Assembly: GCA_017459445.1 (NCBI GenBank)
Contig: JAFUDJ010000032.1
Coordinates: 1 to 64,000 of the forward strand
From: Prevotella sp.
GTDB taxonomy: Bacteria; Bacteroidota; Bacteroidia; Bacteroidales; Bacteroidaceae
DNA length: 64,000 nt
Direction of reading: 5' to 3'
Shown here: positions 8,048 through 16,187 of the stretch, piece by piece
Layout of the letters: every line of letters starts with the position of its first letter
Numbering within the stretch: position 1 is the first letter of the stretch
Made by a program: the position numbers and the translations under genes
The notes under the pieces: model-generated
What the model was told of the DNA's origin: nothing
What the model saw: the letters and a program-made list of their open reading frames with translations, nothing else
Databases searched by the model: none

Positions 8048-8518
8048 ATGGCAAAAGAGAACCGAACAATGGATGCAATCCACAAGGATTTGCTGAAGAA
8101 GTACCACACCCTTTGCGGGGTACTTGGCATGAGCGACGCTGAGAAGGAGGCCACGCTGTCTGCCTACGGTGTGGACAGCAGCCGCGACCTTGACACCCAC
8201 GACCTGATAGACCTGTGCGCGAAGTTGAGTGCGGAGGCCAACAAGAAGTCTGGTACTGACGACATGGACAGGCTGCGCAAGCGCGTGATGGCGGCAATAG
8301 GCAGCTGGCTCAAGAGCGAGGGCAAGTTTGCCAATTCGGACATCATCAAGGGCATTGCCTGTCGTGCCACTGGCCATTCTGAGTTTAACAAGATACCCCG
8401 TGAGCGTCTGCGCAACCTGATAGGAGCCTTCAATAACAAGGTGAAGGATGCCGAGGCTGTGGCAGAACTGACGAAAGAGAACCCGAAAGTAATACCCCTT
8501 ATTCCCAAAGAGCAATGA
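8048..8518 (+). CDS. GemA-like (Mu gp16-type) early regulatory protein
   Basis: ATG 8048 is preferred to an in-frame TTG nine bases upstream. The 156-residue helical protein has the layout IHKDLLKKYHTLCGVLGM, then RLRKRVMAAIGSWL, then IIKGIACRATG and RERLRNLIGAF. This pattern is shared by early proteins of Mu-like phages at the gemA position. In Mu, GemA alters host gene expression and DNA topology. The assignment rests on position and general pattern. Confidence 0.5.
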   Translation: MAKENRTMDAIHKDLLKKYHTLCGVLGMSDAEKEATLSAYGVDSSRDLDTHDLIDLCAKLSAEANKKSGTDDMDRLRKRVMAAIGSWLKSEGKFANSDIIKGIACRATGHSEFNKIPRERLRNLIGAFNNKVKDAEAVAELTKENPKVIPLIPKEQ

Positions 8519-8679
8519 AAACAAAAGCGTATTTTAAGGCACTGGCCAGAGTGGTCATCCTTTCCCCCTTCCTGTTGTCGGGCTTTGTTGCCCTTGTGAC
8601 GGGCATTTTGATGAAAAGTATTGGTTACTGCTTGGTTGGCGAATTTGAGACCGCCACGAGCGAAATAAAGAGGCTTTAA
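8515..8679 (+). CDS. Small single-pass membrane protein, unknown
   Basis: This 54-residue ORF starts with ATG overlapping the previous stop (ATGA). It has a basic N-terminus and a hydrophobic segment at about residues 12-40 (VVILSPFLLSGFVALVTGIL). Coupling to its neighbour and clean codon use support it. Confidence 0.55.
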   Translation: MKTKAYFKALARVVILSPFLLSGFVALVTGILMKSIGYCLVGEFETATSEIKRL

Positions 8680-8683
8680 GCGT

Positions 8684-8851
8684 ATGAGACTGATATTAAG
8701 CAATGAGGAGGCTCGCGTGTTGCGTATGGCTGTGAGCCATGAGCTGAATGACAACGGCTACTGCCGCTGCAGGGCAGAAAGCCCTTCTCTGGTTGACCAG
8801 CTCCAGCGTGACCGTGAGACCCTTGAAAGCCTACGGGCTAAACTGAGTTAG
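8684..8851 (+). CDS. Small helical phage protein, unknown
   Basis: This 55-residue ORF (MRLILSNEEARVLRM...) starts 4 bp after its neighbour. It is helical and charged, with two cysteines in GYCRCRAES. No family was recognised. It is kept because of tight spacing and direction. Confidence 0.5.
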   Translation: MRLILSNEEARVLRMAVSHELNDNGYCRCRAESPSLVDQLQRDRETLESLRAKLS

Positions 8852-8899
8852 AAAGCGTGATTTAAACAGTATTTAATAACCCTTTAAACAGTAAAGAAG

Positions 8900-9205
8900 A
8901 TGAAGCATGAAATTAGAAGTCTGAGCGGGCTGCTTGGTGCAAGAATAATCAGCACCGACTCGCCCAAGTGTGAAACGTGCAAGAATGATGCTGCTGGCAC
9001 AAACTGCGTCAAGCTGATACTTGCTGGCGGCCATCATATCTGCGTGGCCAAGAAAGGAGCCGCTCCCAAGGTGGACTATCCCGACAGCGAGGCATCCAAG
9101 CAATGCGGAACACTGACCTGCGGCTATCGTAATATCTGCACGGCAGCAGAACGTGACCGCTGCCCCAACAGAACAACCCCTAATACAAACCCTTTAAACA
9201 GTTAA
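8900..9205 (+). CDS. Cysteine-rich phage protein, unknown
   Basis: The 101-residue product has eight cysteines, including CETC (24-27), C36, C48 and the closely spaced C69, C74, C80 and C87. This suggests one or two zinc sites. A histidine pair (GGHHIC) lies between them. No known fold was matched. It belongs to the early operon, just before the DUF3164 gene. Confidence 0.55.
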   Translation: MKHEIRSLSGLLGARIISTDSPKCETCKNDAAGTNCVKLILAGGHHICVAKKGAAPKVDYPDSEASKQCGTLTCGYRNICTAAERDRCPNRTTPNTNPLNS

Positions 9206-9209
9206 GACA

Positions 9210-9869
9210 ATGGAAAAAGTAAATGTAACGATGACTGCCGAGGAGCAGGCACAGTTTGAGGCTTTCAAGAAGCAACAGGAGAAAGAGGCCGCCGCCAAGC
9301 GTCGCAAGGAGAACCGCGCCGCCTACGCTCAGATCGTGGACGAACAGATAGCCGCCGCCATCCCAGAGCTGCGCGAGCTGTCGGCCAAAATTAAAGAAGT
9401 GAAAGCTACGGTGTTCGGCAACTTCGAGGAGGTGCTGAAGATGAAGGCCGAAGTGATGGGACTGACCCAAGAAGGCCAGCGCAGCCACACCTTCACCCAC
9501 TCTAACGGGAACCTACGTCTGACGCTTGGCGTGAACACCATCGACGGCTACCGCGACACGGTTGAAGACGGCATTACGATGGTGAAGCAGTACATCCAGA
9601 GCCTTGCCGTGGATGACAACAGCCGCGCCCTGGTCAATACCGTGCTTCGCCTGTTGAGCCGCGACCAGCAGGGCAACATCAAGGCCAGCCGAGTTTTACA
9701 GCTTCGCAAGATGGCCGACGAGACGGGCAACGAGCAGTTCATCGAAGGTGTGAAAATCATCGAGGAGAGTTACCAGCCCGCCACGACGAAGCAGTTCATC
9801 CGTGCGGAATATAAAGACGATAAGGGAACTTGGAAGATAGTGCCTTTGTCGGTGACTGACGTAGAATAA
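9210..9869 (+). CDS. DUF3164 protein of Mu-like phages
   Basis: The 219-residue product has a charged coiled coil at about residues 8-85 and then the DUF3164 blocks: NGNLRLTLGV, ALVNTVLRLLSRDQQGNI, a RVLQLRKMADE segment and RAEYKDDKGTWKIVPL. DUF3164 is found almost only in Mu-like prophages, in the early region. Its function is unknown; the coiled coil suggests oligomers. The family call is confident. Confidence 0.8.
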   Translation: MEKVNVTMTAEEQAQFEAFKKQQEKEAAAKRRKENRAAYAQIVDEQIAAAIPELRELSAKIKEVKATVFGNFEEVLKMKAEVMGLTQEGQRSHTFTHSNGNLRLTLGVNTIDGYRDTVEDGITMVKQYIQSLAVDDNSRALVNTVLRLLSRDQQGNIKASRVLQLRKMADETGNEQFIEGVKIIEESYQPATTKQFIRAEYKDDKGTWKIVPLSVTDVE

Positions 9870-9958
9870 AAAACGGTGCGCTTCGCCCACAGCCGACTCC
9901 ACGCACCCCCGATGTAAAAGGACGGTGCAAAAGTACAAAAAATCGGCGAATGGGCAAA
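9870..9958 (-). ncRNA. Candidate small minus-strand RNA with promoter and terminator
   Basis: On the minus strand a full promoter, TTTG (9958-9955), 19 bases, TACTTTTG (9935-9928), points left. About 45 bases further a hairpin GGTGCG...CGCACC is followed by a run of T (9875-9870). This would give an RNA of about 50 nt lying between two plus-strand genes. Reading only a terminator plus a chance promoter is the alternative. Confidence 0.4.
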
Positions 9959-10201
9959 GTAAAACACCACAAAAGTACGTTAGAGCGCACAAAAAAGATT
10001 CGCGCCATCACTGAACGCTACTACGAGGCTGGGAACAACCGCCGCTGCTACAAGGCGATTTGGAAGAAGTATATCTATCCCATTTACCCGATGTGTTATA
10101 GGACATACCTCAACTATTTAGATATACCGACCGAGCCTCCGAAACCCACAGCAGTAGAGCTGACACTATTTGACTTTTTTGACGCTCACCCTGTCTATTG
10201 A
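9950..10201 (+). CDS. Conserved small phage protein, unknown
   Basis: The 83-residue basic product (MGKVKHHKSTLERTKKI...) has the aromatic core RCYKAIWKKYIYPIYPMCYRT-type blocks that I recognise from uncharacterised Bacteroidetes Mu-like phages. It is the last plus-strand gene before the leftward late block and ends inside the terminator hairpin. The basic and aromatic make-up would suit nucleic-acid binding. Confidence 0.6.
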   Translation: MGKVKHHKSTLERTKKIRAITERYYEAGNNRRCYKAIWKKYIYPIYPMCYRTYLNYLDIPTEPPKPTAVELTLFDFFDAHPVY

Positions 10202-10223
10202 AAGGCAGGGTGAGTGTTTTTTT
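10185..10223 (+). terminator. Rho-independent terminator of early operon
   Basis: CTCACCCTG (10185-10193) pairs with CAGGGTGAG (10206-10214) and is followed by TGTTTTTTT. It includes the stop codon of the upstream gene and ends at the last codon of the convergent late block. Confidence 0.8.
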
Positions 10224-10707
10224 ATGCGTTGTTGACAATGTCGATATCGCTGAGTTCCACCCTCTGCCCTTTTCGTATGGCCGATGCATCCGTTACGCGG
10301 GTAGTCCACCGCTCGATGCTCTCTATCAGTTCCGCATGGTTGTGGTTGGTGGCCGACGCGGTGAGCATGAATGAGGCGAAGCAGTCGCCACACAGCCCCT
10401 GCATTGCCGCATTGATGTTGTCGATAAGGTCGAAGATGGCGAGTGCCTGGTTCATGCGCTCATCCTTGCTTCCGTTGTAGTTGACCGCACGAGTAATGAT
10501 GTGCAGACGGACGGATATTTCTGCTGTTCTGACGTGGTTGGCCTGTTGGTGAACATCGTATTGCTCGAACTCGATGAACACGGCAGGGAGCGGCCATGTG
10601 TTGCCCTGAATGGTGGCGAGCTGCTCGTTCCATAGGTCGATGAACTGTAGTTCTGGCACTTTCTCAGTGAGTCGATTGACGATGGCGAGGAATAGTTGTT
10701 TTCTCAT
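10222..10707 (-). CDS. Head-tail connector / tail terminator-like protein
   Basis: The 161-residue product starts MRKQLFLAIVNRL and alternates beta and helix segments, with PAVFIEFEQYDV and AEISVRLHIITRAV strands. This pattern and the place next to the virion morphogenesis gene match the tail-terminator/Mu gp37-like class that closes the tail tube at the head end. It overlaps the upstream gene by 4 bp. The call depends mainly on order. Confidence 0.45.
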   Translation of the reverse strand: MRKQLFLAIVNRLTEKVPELQFIDLWNEQLATIQGNTWPLPAVFIEFEQYDVHQQANHVRTAEISVRLHIITRAVNYNGSKDERMNQALAIFDLIDNINAAMQGLCGDCFASFMLTASATNHNHAELIESIERWTTRVTDASAIRKGQRVELSDIDIVNNA

Positions 10708-11171
10708 TTCTTTATGAATTTTGTGAGTGATAGGTTGAACTGTTTGAGATTGTCTTCAATGACACCGCGTATCAGTTCCTGTGTCCGTGGCGAGTCGCCG
10801 ATAAACTGTCGCTGCGGCATGTTGAACTTGCGGAGGTGTGCGTGTACGGTGTAGGTTTTTCCCTTTCTGGACTTGCGCTGGTGTTCGCGGACGTTTACAT
10901 AACCCCTGCCTCCTTCGTTATGTACGGTGGCATAGGGTACGGATGACGAGAAGCGCACCCCGTCGCCCTCGACGGTGCTTTTGATGGAGCGTCGCATCTG
11001 TCCCGTCACCACGAGGAGCGATCCCTTTGCGTTGGGGTCTTTCCGTTTCTTCCATGCCTCAGTAAAGAACGCCTTGCGCTCGAAGTTCTTGTCGAATTCC
11101 TCTGTAAGCTCGACGCGCATATCACTGAGGATATTCCGTTTCAGCTGTTCGCCGTCAATAATTTCTGCCAT
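10704..11171 (-). CDS. Virion morphogenesis protein (Mu gpG-like)
   Basis: The 155-residue product has the family blocks GQMRRSIKSTVEGDGVRFSS, then YATVHNEGG, then RKFNMPQRQFIGDS. These define the phage virion morphogenesis / tail completion family that includes Mu gpG. Such proteins help complete head or tail. It lies between the MuF gene and the connector gene, as in Mu-like late clusters. Confidence 0.8.
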   Translation of the reverse strand: MAEIIDGEQLKRNILSDMRVELTEEFDKNFERKAFFTEAWKKRKDPNAKGSLLVVTGQMRRSIKSTVEGDGVRFSSSVPYATVHNEGGRGYVNVREHQRKSRKGKTYTVHAHLRKFNMPQRQFIGDSPRTQELIRGVIEDNLKQFNLSLTKFIKK

Positions 11172-11225
11172 TCATCCATTGTTATTTGAAAAATTATGCC
11201 TACCTTTGCGGCAAATATCTGAGCT

Positions 11226-11456
11226 ATGCAGCATTTAGTCGACAAAGAAGTCAATGTGCCTTTTACCTGTTGGGACTGCCGCCATTTCTGCGACAGGAAT
11301 ATGAATTGTGCCGCTTTTGATGTCATCCCTGACCGCTTTATGGAAAATGCCGAGAGCCACACGTCCGTTGTGGAAGGTCAGAAAGGCACTTTTGTTTTCG
11401 AGACAGACAAGGAGCGCGACACCATGCGAGCCTATGTGCTTGAGGACTTTGACTGA
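11226..11456 (+). CDS. Small CxxC plus-strand cargo gene within leftward late block
   Basis: The gene is opposite to all its neighbours. A TACCTTTG promoter box (11201-11208) lies about 18 bp before the ATG. The 76-residue product has FTCWDCRHF, then MNCAAFDVIPDRF and a C-terminal strand KGTFVFET. I recognise this pattern from small Bacteroidales proteins. It tail-overlaps the MuF gene by 25 bp. With its own promoter and reversed strand it behaves like a moron, a gene expressed from the prophage. Function unknown. Confidence 0.6.
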   Translation: MQHLVDKEVNVPFTCWDCRHFCDRNMNCAAFDVIPDRFMENAESHTSVVEGQKGTFVFETDKERDTMRAYVLEDFD

Positions 11457-13063
11457 TTTTTCTTCATTGCCTTGTATTTCTTCATTATCAGCATACCCAC
11501 TGCCGCCGCAATCGGTCGCGGTGGTTCGTTGTTCAGATACTCGCTCCATGCCTCTGCGATAAACTCCTTTTCGGCTGTATAGTTGCCGTATGTCGTTTTT
11601 CCGTTCTTGGGGTTGTAGGCATATTGCGAGAGGTTGTCTTTAATGTATGCCACCCCCTGTGCCTTTGCCTCGTTGAAGATGGTGAGGAAGTCCCTGTCGG
11701 TGTAGAGTGCCAGCAGTTCGTCGAGCTTGTGTCCCACCTCATGGTCAAACACTGCCTTGATAGTTCCGCAATTGATAGGATGCCATTTCTGCTTGACATC
11801 ATTTGTCAGGCATCTGACAGCTTTTTCTCCAGCCATTGCGTTATTGAAGGCGAGGCCGTTCAGTCCGTACTGTGTCAGTCCGCGACTTGAATAGGCATAG
11901 CAGCCCGTACAGGCACATGTGGACTTTGCCCGTTTCTGCAACTGTGCAACAATGTAGTCAGGTGCGGTCATCCCGTTTCTTGCCTCCCATTCCTTGACGT
12001 AGGCATCCGTCAGCAGTTGAGCGCGTCCCGCTATTGAGCCGACGAATTTCAGCACCTTGCGCAGTTCGGGGAACTTCTGGAAATGCTCGTCGATGCACTT
12101 GAAAATCTCCTCGACCTGCCCGATGTCCTTTTTCTTGATGCCTTTGAAGCAGCACTGCACACCGAGTTTGCTGCTGAACTGCTGTTCCGCCTCGGCAATG
12201 GTCTTGGCCTCGAATGTCTGCGGCACATAGCCTGTTGCGGCTTTCTTGGCCTCTTGTGGGGCTTTATAGTAGGGGTGCTTGGGTGGGAATAGTTCGAGCT
12301 TTTTTCCAGCGTTAAATCGAAAGATTTGCTGCTTTGCCGCTTCTGTGGCATTGTCGCCCCTGGTCATGGCCAGTGCGGGGTCGCTTTCGGGGTACTTCCC
12401 GCGTCTGACCTGAACGGCAGTGCAACGGCATCCCCATCCGTTGGGCGGGTAGTATTTATCCCAGAAGGGGTCACTGGCAGGGAGCGTTGTCCCGTCGAGC
12501 AGTGCGTGGTCTGCCCTTACCTTGTCATCGCCCGCTGTGCGGTACTGCAACAGGTAGCGGTCTCCATCCTTCTGCAAATCGTTCCATTTGGCTGCCATCT
12601 GTGAAGCCCCCAGCGCGTGTTTATATTCCGCATAGAGGTAGTTCGTGTTGTAGGTGGCGTTAATCTTCCTCACGTCATCCTTGAACTCATTGAAGGGCTT
12701 GATGCTGCCATCCTCTTTGACCATAGACAGCCCCACTTCGCGGAGGGCGTGGAATGTTTTGAGTCCAGAGAAGATAAAGGCATTGTTCTCCAGCGCGTAG
12801 CGCAGTGTCTCAGGCACTGAGTGCGGGAGAGCCGTTTCTATGCCCGTCGATATGGCGTTAAGTGTTTCATCCACGACCTTGCGCACCTTTGGGTCTGCCA
12901 TCTGTGAGAGGTTGAATCCCCCTTCATGGTACACCATATCGGCAGCCTCCTCGAATACCTTATCATCGAACGCTGGCCGCCCATCAGCGGCGAGGGTCAG
13001 CGTGTCGGTGTCCTCGTAGAGTGATTGCAGAGCCGTGTTGAAAGCCCCGTACTGTCGGCGCAT
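11432..13063 (-). CDS. MuF minor head protein with C-terminal zincin-like domain
   Basis: This 543-residue protein has two parts. The N-terminal part ends in the MuF signature (about 170-218: YRTAGDDKVRADHALLDG, WDKYYPPNGWGCRCTAVQV), the minor head protein that joins portal and capsid. The C-terminal part holds a zinc-metalloprotease motif HEVGH (441-445) and a downstream acidic block FIAEAWSEY (E504), as in gluzincin-like toxins. A cysteine cluster STCACTGCY (381-389) lies before it. MuF proteins with toxin-like C-termini are known from temperate phages. The C-domain may be an injected effector or a maturation protease. Confidence 0.82.
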   Translation of the reverse strand: MRRQYGAFNTALQSLYEDTDTLTLAADGRPAFDDKVFEEAADMVYHEGGFNLSQMADPKVRKVVDETLNAISTGIETALPHSVPETLRYALENNAFIFSGLKTFHALREVGLSMVKEDGSIKPFNEFKDDVRKINATYNTNYLYAEYKHALGASQMAAKWNDLQKDGDRYLLQYRTAGDDKVRADHALLDGTTLPASDPFWDKYYPPNGWGCRCTAVQVRRGKYPESDPALAMTRGDNATEAAKQQIFRFNAGKKLELFPPKHPYYKAPQEAKKAATGYVPQTFEAKTIAEAEQQFSSKLGVQCCFKGIKKKDIGQVEEIFKCIDEHFQKFPELRKVLKFVGSIAGRAQLLTDAYVKEWEARNGMTAPDYIVAQLQKRAKSTCACTGCYAYSSRGLTQYGLNGLAFNNAMAGEKAVRCLTNDVKQKWHPINCGTIKAVFDHEVGHKLDELLALYTDRDFLTIFNEAKAQGVAYIKDNLSQYAYNPKNGKTTYGNYTAEKEFIAEAWSEYLNNEPPRPIAAAVGMLIMKKYKAMKKNQSKSSST

Positions 13064-13083
13064 CAGCCTGCCCAGCTTGGGGC

Positions 13084-14343
13084 TTACTCGAAAAAACTCT
13101 CAGGCTGAGTCTTGGCCTCGCGCTCCCCCGTGATGTCGATGTTATATTTGTCGATGAAGTATTTGGGGTCTATCTTGTAGTATTCGAGCAGTACACGCTC
13201 AATCTCGCGCTGCTCTGACGGTGAGAATGTCGCCGCGTCGTTCCACTCGAAGCGTGTGCCGTCGACCTTGAATCCGTGCATCTGCATGAATGGGAGCAGT
13301 CTGTCATTGACCACGTTTTCGAGCATGGTCTTGTCATTCTTGACCACGTTCTCGAAGACCTCGAGGTGCGTTTCCGACTGTGATAGGCTGGAGCCGCTGT
13401 CGATGGTCATAGTCTGGTTGAGCAGGCACTTGGATATTTCTGAGTTGCAACGGTCAACACGTTTGTCATAGACGTTGTATGCGTCGCCACGGCTGCTTTC
13501 CTTGATTTCTATGTCCGTGCCGTCGGGGAACAGTCCCCAGAACGCGCTGCCCATATTCTCCAGCGCGTCCTCAATCTTTCGCCTTTCCTTGTCATCGGTA
13601 GTGGTAGCCTTGGCGATACGCATGGGTGCGCCGAATATCTCTCCGAACATATCCCAGAAGCCGAGCATGTTCTTTTTGGAGATACACTGCGGCGCACATG
13701 CGAGGAGTAGTCCCAGGTCGTGCGGCTTTCCCACCTCGATACACCATTCCGCAATGTCGCCCTCGCGGTAGCTGATGCCGCTGCGCCAGTCGTCGGAGGG
13801 ATAGCGCAGCAGCACCCCGTGTTCGGGGCAGACGTGTTTGCGGTTGACCAGTTCGACGTTCTCGAAGGCCAGTCCGCTGGCAGTCCTGACGATATCGCCG
13901 AACTGTATGAGTGAGTGTCCGAAGATGCGGCTGTCGAGCGCGAGGTCAAGGAAGTCGAGGAACCACTGCGAGCGGAGCTGTGCGGTGGCCTGTTCATTCT
14001 CCTTGCCATCCTTCCCCACCAGTCGGAAGTCGGCACACAGCACCATTCCCTTTCGCTGTCCCCATGCACCGATAAGGTGTCCGTCCACCATGCAGTCCGT
14101 ATAGATGTCATAGAGCAGTGAGCGTTTTGGGTCATCGACGCTGATGGCCTGTTGCCAAGCCTGCCTCCACATGCCCACGTCTTTCTTCGTGAGACTGTCG
14201 GTCTGCTGCATGAGCTGCGCAGTGAGTCGCAACCCCTCCTTGCTCTTGACGAACCGTGCGAGCCGCTGCATGTCATATTTGGTGTAAACCTCGCCGCCTG
14301 TGATGGTGGCGTATGCGTTCTTTAGTCTGTTGAGAATTTCCAT
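13084..14343 (-). CDS. Portal protein (DUF935, Mu gp29-like)
   Basis: The 419-residue product has the DUF935 pattern: an early RLARFVKSKEGLRLTAQL segment, a central FGHSLIQFGDIV block, then GFWDMFGEIFGAPMRIAK and a C-terminal ETHLEVFENVVKNDKTMLEN helix. Portals form the dodecameric ring through which DNA enters the head. It precedes MuF in transcription by 20 bp. The family call is firm. Confidence 0.88.
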   Translation of the reverse strand: MEILNRLKNAYATITGGEVYTKYDMQRLARFVKSKEGLRLTAQLMQQTDSLTKKDVGMWRQAWQQAISVDDPKRSLLYDIYTDCMVDGHLIGAWGQRKGMVLCADFRLVGKDGKENEQATAQLRSQWFLDFLDLALDSRIFGHSLIQFGDIVRTASGLAFENVELVNRKHVCPEHGVLLRYPSDDWRSGISYREGDIAEWCIEVGKPHDLGLLLACAPQCISKKNMLGFWDMFGEIFGAPMRIAKATTTDDKERRKIEDALENMGSAFWGLFPDGTDIEIKESSRGDAYNVYDKRVDRCNSEISKCLLNQTMTIDSGSSLSQSETHLEVFENVVKNDKTMLENVVNDRLLPFMQMHGFKVDGTRFEWNDAATFSPSEQREIERVLLEYYKIDPKYFIDKYNIDITGEREAKTQPESFFE

Positions 14344-14347
14344 AATG

Positions 14348-15529
14348 CTACGTTAAACGAATGTTCCCCTGTCTGTCAATGCGCATTGTGGCTCCAGCCG
14401 TGCGTATGCTTGGCTCAGTCACTTCAATATAGATGGTTTTGTAGTGTTGCGTCGCTCCCGTCGGTACGATGTGGACGCGGCTTGTTCCTGGTTGTTTCGC
14501 AACGATCCGTCCGTCAGGCTCCACCTCACAGGCTCCACCGTCGCCCAGATAGAGGACGTTCTGCCTTGCGCTGACAGGCAGCACGGTCGCCCTGACGTAC
14601 TGTGCCACGTTATTGCCCAGCGTCACCGTCTTGGGCAGTACCAGCCTCAGTCCTGTCGGCACGTCCTTCGAAGCCGCCTCTGCCCTTGCCGCCATGTCCT
14701 CGAACATGGCCTGTGCTGCGGCGAGGCGTTCCAGATAGCCGTCCGCGTTCTGAGCAGCCTCGCTTGCATTGTGTGTGGCGGTCTCTGTCTGTTCCTTTGC
14801 CAGCAATGTCAGCCGTGTGGCTTCATCGGCAGCGTCCTTTGATGCATTTGCCTGACGCGTGGCGGTCTCTGTCTGTTCCTTTGCCAGCAGTGTCAGCCGT
14901 GTGGCTTCATCGGCAGCGTCCTTTGAGGCATTTGCCTGACGTGTGGCGGTCTCTGTCTGTTCCTTTGCCAGCAGCGTCTGGCGTGTAGCTTCATCGGCAG
15001 CATCTTTTGATGCATTTGCATCCAGTGTGGCTTGCTCGGCACGTCCAGCGGCAGCGTTGGCAGCATCGGTGGCTTCTCTTGCCGGCTGCTGGAGCTGCTC
15101 GATGTCGGCAGGCGTGAAGTCCTCGAAAGTGAACTTGTAGCCTCGCGTGTATGCCGCTACAGTGTCGCACTCAACAACCCCCTCCGTGTCGCCCCTCTTG
15201 TCCCAAAGCAGCACATGGAGGCTTTCGGGATAGTAAACATTCTGTATGCCGTCCCTGAAAAGTGCATTGTCGAGAGCCAGGTGCAGCTCATGTTTCAGCT
15301 CCCCCTCGCCGAGGGCATGGTCTTTCAGTATCACCAGCACCGCGTCGCCGTCGGCCACACAGTTTGTCATCACTCCATTTTCCCGCTTGGCAGTGAACAC
15401 CTTGTTAGGCTTCACCCAATAGCGCAGCTCAAAGTCCACGTCTGGCAGTGGCACTATTTCCCCTGCTGCGTTCCTGAATCGCTCACGCAGCACGAAGTCG
15501 CTTTTGTAGTTGATGTGTCTTGTTTCCAT
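14348..15529 (-). CDS. Baseplate/fibre-like structural protein with heptad repeats and Big2-like end
   Basis: The 393-residue product has an N-terminal beta domain (1-130), then about 3.5 copies of a 28-residue alanine-rich unit (ASKDAADEATRLTLLAKEQT type, residues about 170-265) predicted to form a coiled-coil trimer, then a Big2-like beta domain (about 295-380). It ends MRIDRQGNIRLT, almost the same as its neighbour. This layout suits a short tail fibre or fibritin-like rod. The odd place, between portal and baseplate genes, is noted. Copy number of the unit could vary by DNA slippage. Confidence 0.6.
   Translation of the reverse strand: METRHINYKSDFVLRERFRNAAGEIVPLPDVDFELRYWVKPNKVFTAKRENGVMTNCVADGDAVLVILKDHALGEGELKHELHLALDNALFRDGIQNVYYPESLHVLLWDKRGDTEGVVECDTVAAYTRGYKFTFEDFTPADIEQLQQPAREATDAANAAAGRAEQATLDANASKDAADEATRQTLLAKEQTETATRQANASKDAADEATRLTLLAKEQTETATRQANASKDAADEATRLTLLAKEQTETATHNASEAAQNADGYLERLAAAQAMFEDMAARAEAASKDVPTGLRLVLPKTVTLGNNVAQYVRATVLPVSARQNVLYLGDGGACEVEPDGRIVAKQPGTSRVHIVPTGATQHYKTIYIEVTEPSIRTAGATMRIDRQGNIRLT
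14770..15030 (-). repeat. About 84-bp in-frame tandem repeats in fibre-like gene
   Basis: Units of 84 bp repeat about three times (for example GTGGCGGTCTCTGTCTGTTC begins near 14775, 14859 and 14943), each with few changes. They encode the 28-residue coiled-coil unit. Near identity suggests recent slippage or recombination. Confidence 0.85.
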
Positions 15530-15536
15530 TCCTTTT

Positions 15537-16187
15537 CTATGTCAGTCTGATGTTACCATTACAGTCCAGCCGCATACCGCCTCCTGTGAGCCTTGCCCTC
15601 GGTGGCACGACGGCAATCTCCAGTGTCTTGTAGAGGCTCGTCTTCACACTTGCCACCACATGCACACGGCTAATGCCTACGTCTGTCGGCTCAATCACCC
15701 CGTCGGGTGTGACGGCCAGTGCCTTGTTGTCGCTGATGAACAGCACCGCCCCGAATCCAAACTGCGGGAGTGCGCGTGCCTGGATTTTGGGCTTCACGCC
15801 TTCTGCCAGCGTGACCTCCGTTGGTGCATAGTCAATCTCTATGCGTGTCGGTGCTGCAATGTTCTGTGAGCTGAGCGTTGCGGCCAGTTCTGCCACAAGC
15901 TGTCGTGTGGCCTCGCTTCGTTGAATCTCAGCCCGTGCCGCGTCAGCCTGTGCGTCCACGTCGGCCAGACGGCTGTCTATGTCGGCGACTATCTCGCCCA
16001 CGTTCACTTCAAGGAACAGAGCCAGCGCGTCGCGGACGCTGCCAGCCGCCTCTATGAGGTCAGCGAACAGGCTTCCGACCATTTCTGCTGTGACGGTCTT
16101 CGCGGTGACCGCGTTTCGTATGGCCTCTGCCCGTTCCCTCAGTCTGTCGGGGTAAACCTCCCCGATGGTGTTCGGTGTCAAATTCAT
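15537..16187 (-). CDS. Structural protein sharing Big2-like C-domain with its neighbour
   Basis: The 216-residue product has an N-terminal helical part (1-105) with one coiled coil, then a Big2-like beta domain (about 110-200) and the end GGGMRLDCNGNIRLT, nearly the same as that of the downstream gene. The two genes look like a duplication in which one gained coiled-coil repeats. It overlaps the next gene by one base. It is probably a fibre or decoration component; the exact place in the virion is unknown. Confidence 0.55.
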   Translation of the reverse strand: MNLTPNTIGEVYPDRLRERAEAIRNAVTAKTVTAEMVGSLFADLIEAAGSVRDALALFLEVNVGEIVADIDSRLADVDAQADAARAEIQRSEATRQLVAELAATLSSQNIAAPTRIEIDYAPTEVTLAEGVKPKIQARALPQFGFGAVLFISDNKALAVTPDGVIEPTDVGISRVHVVASVKTSLYKTLEIAVVPPRARLTGGGMRLDCNGNIRLT

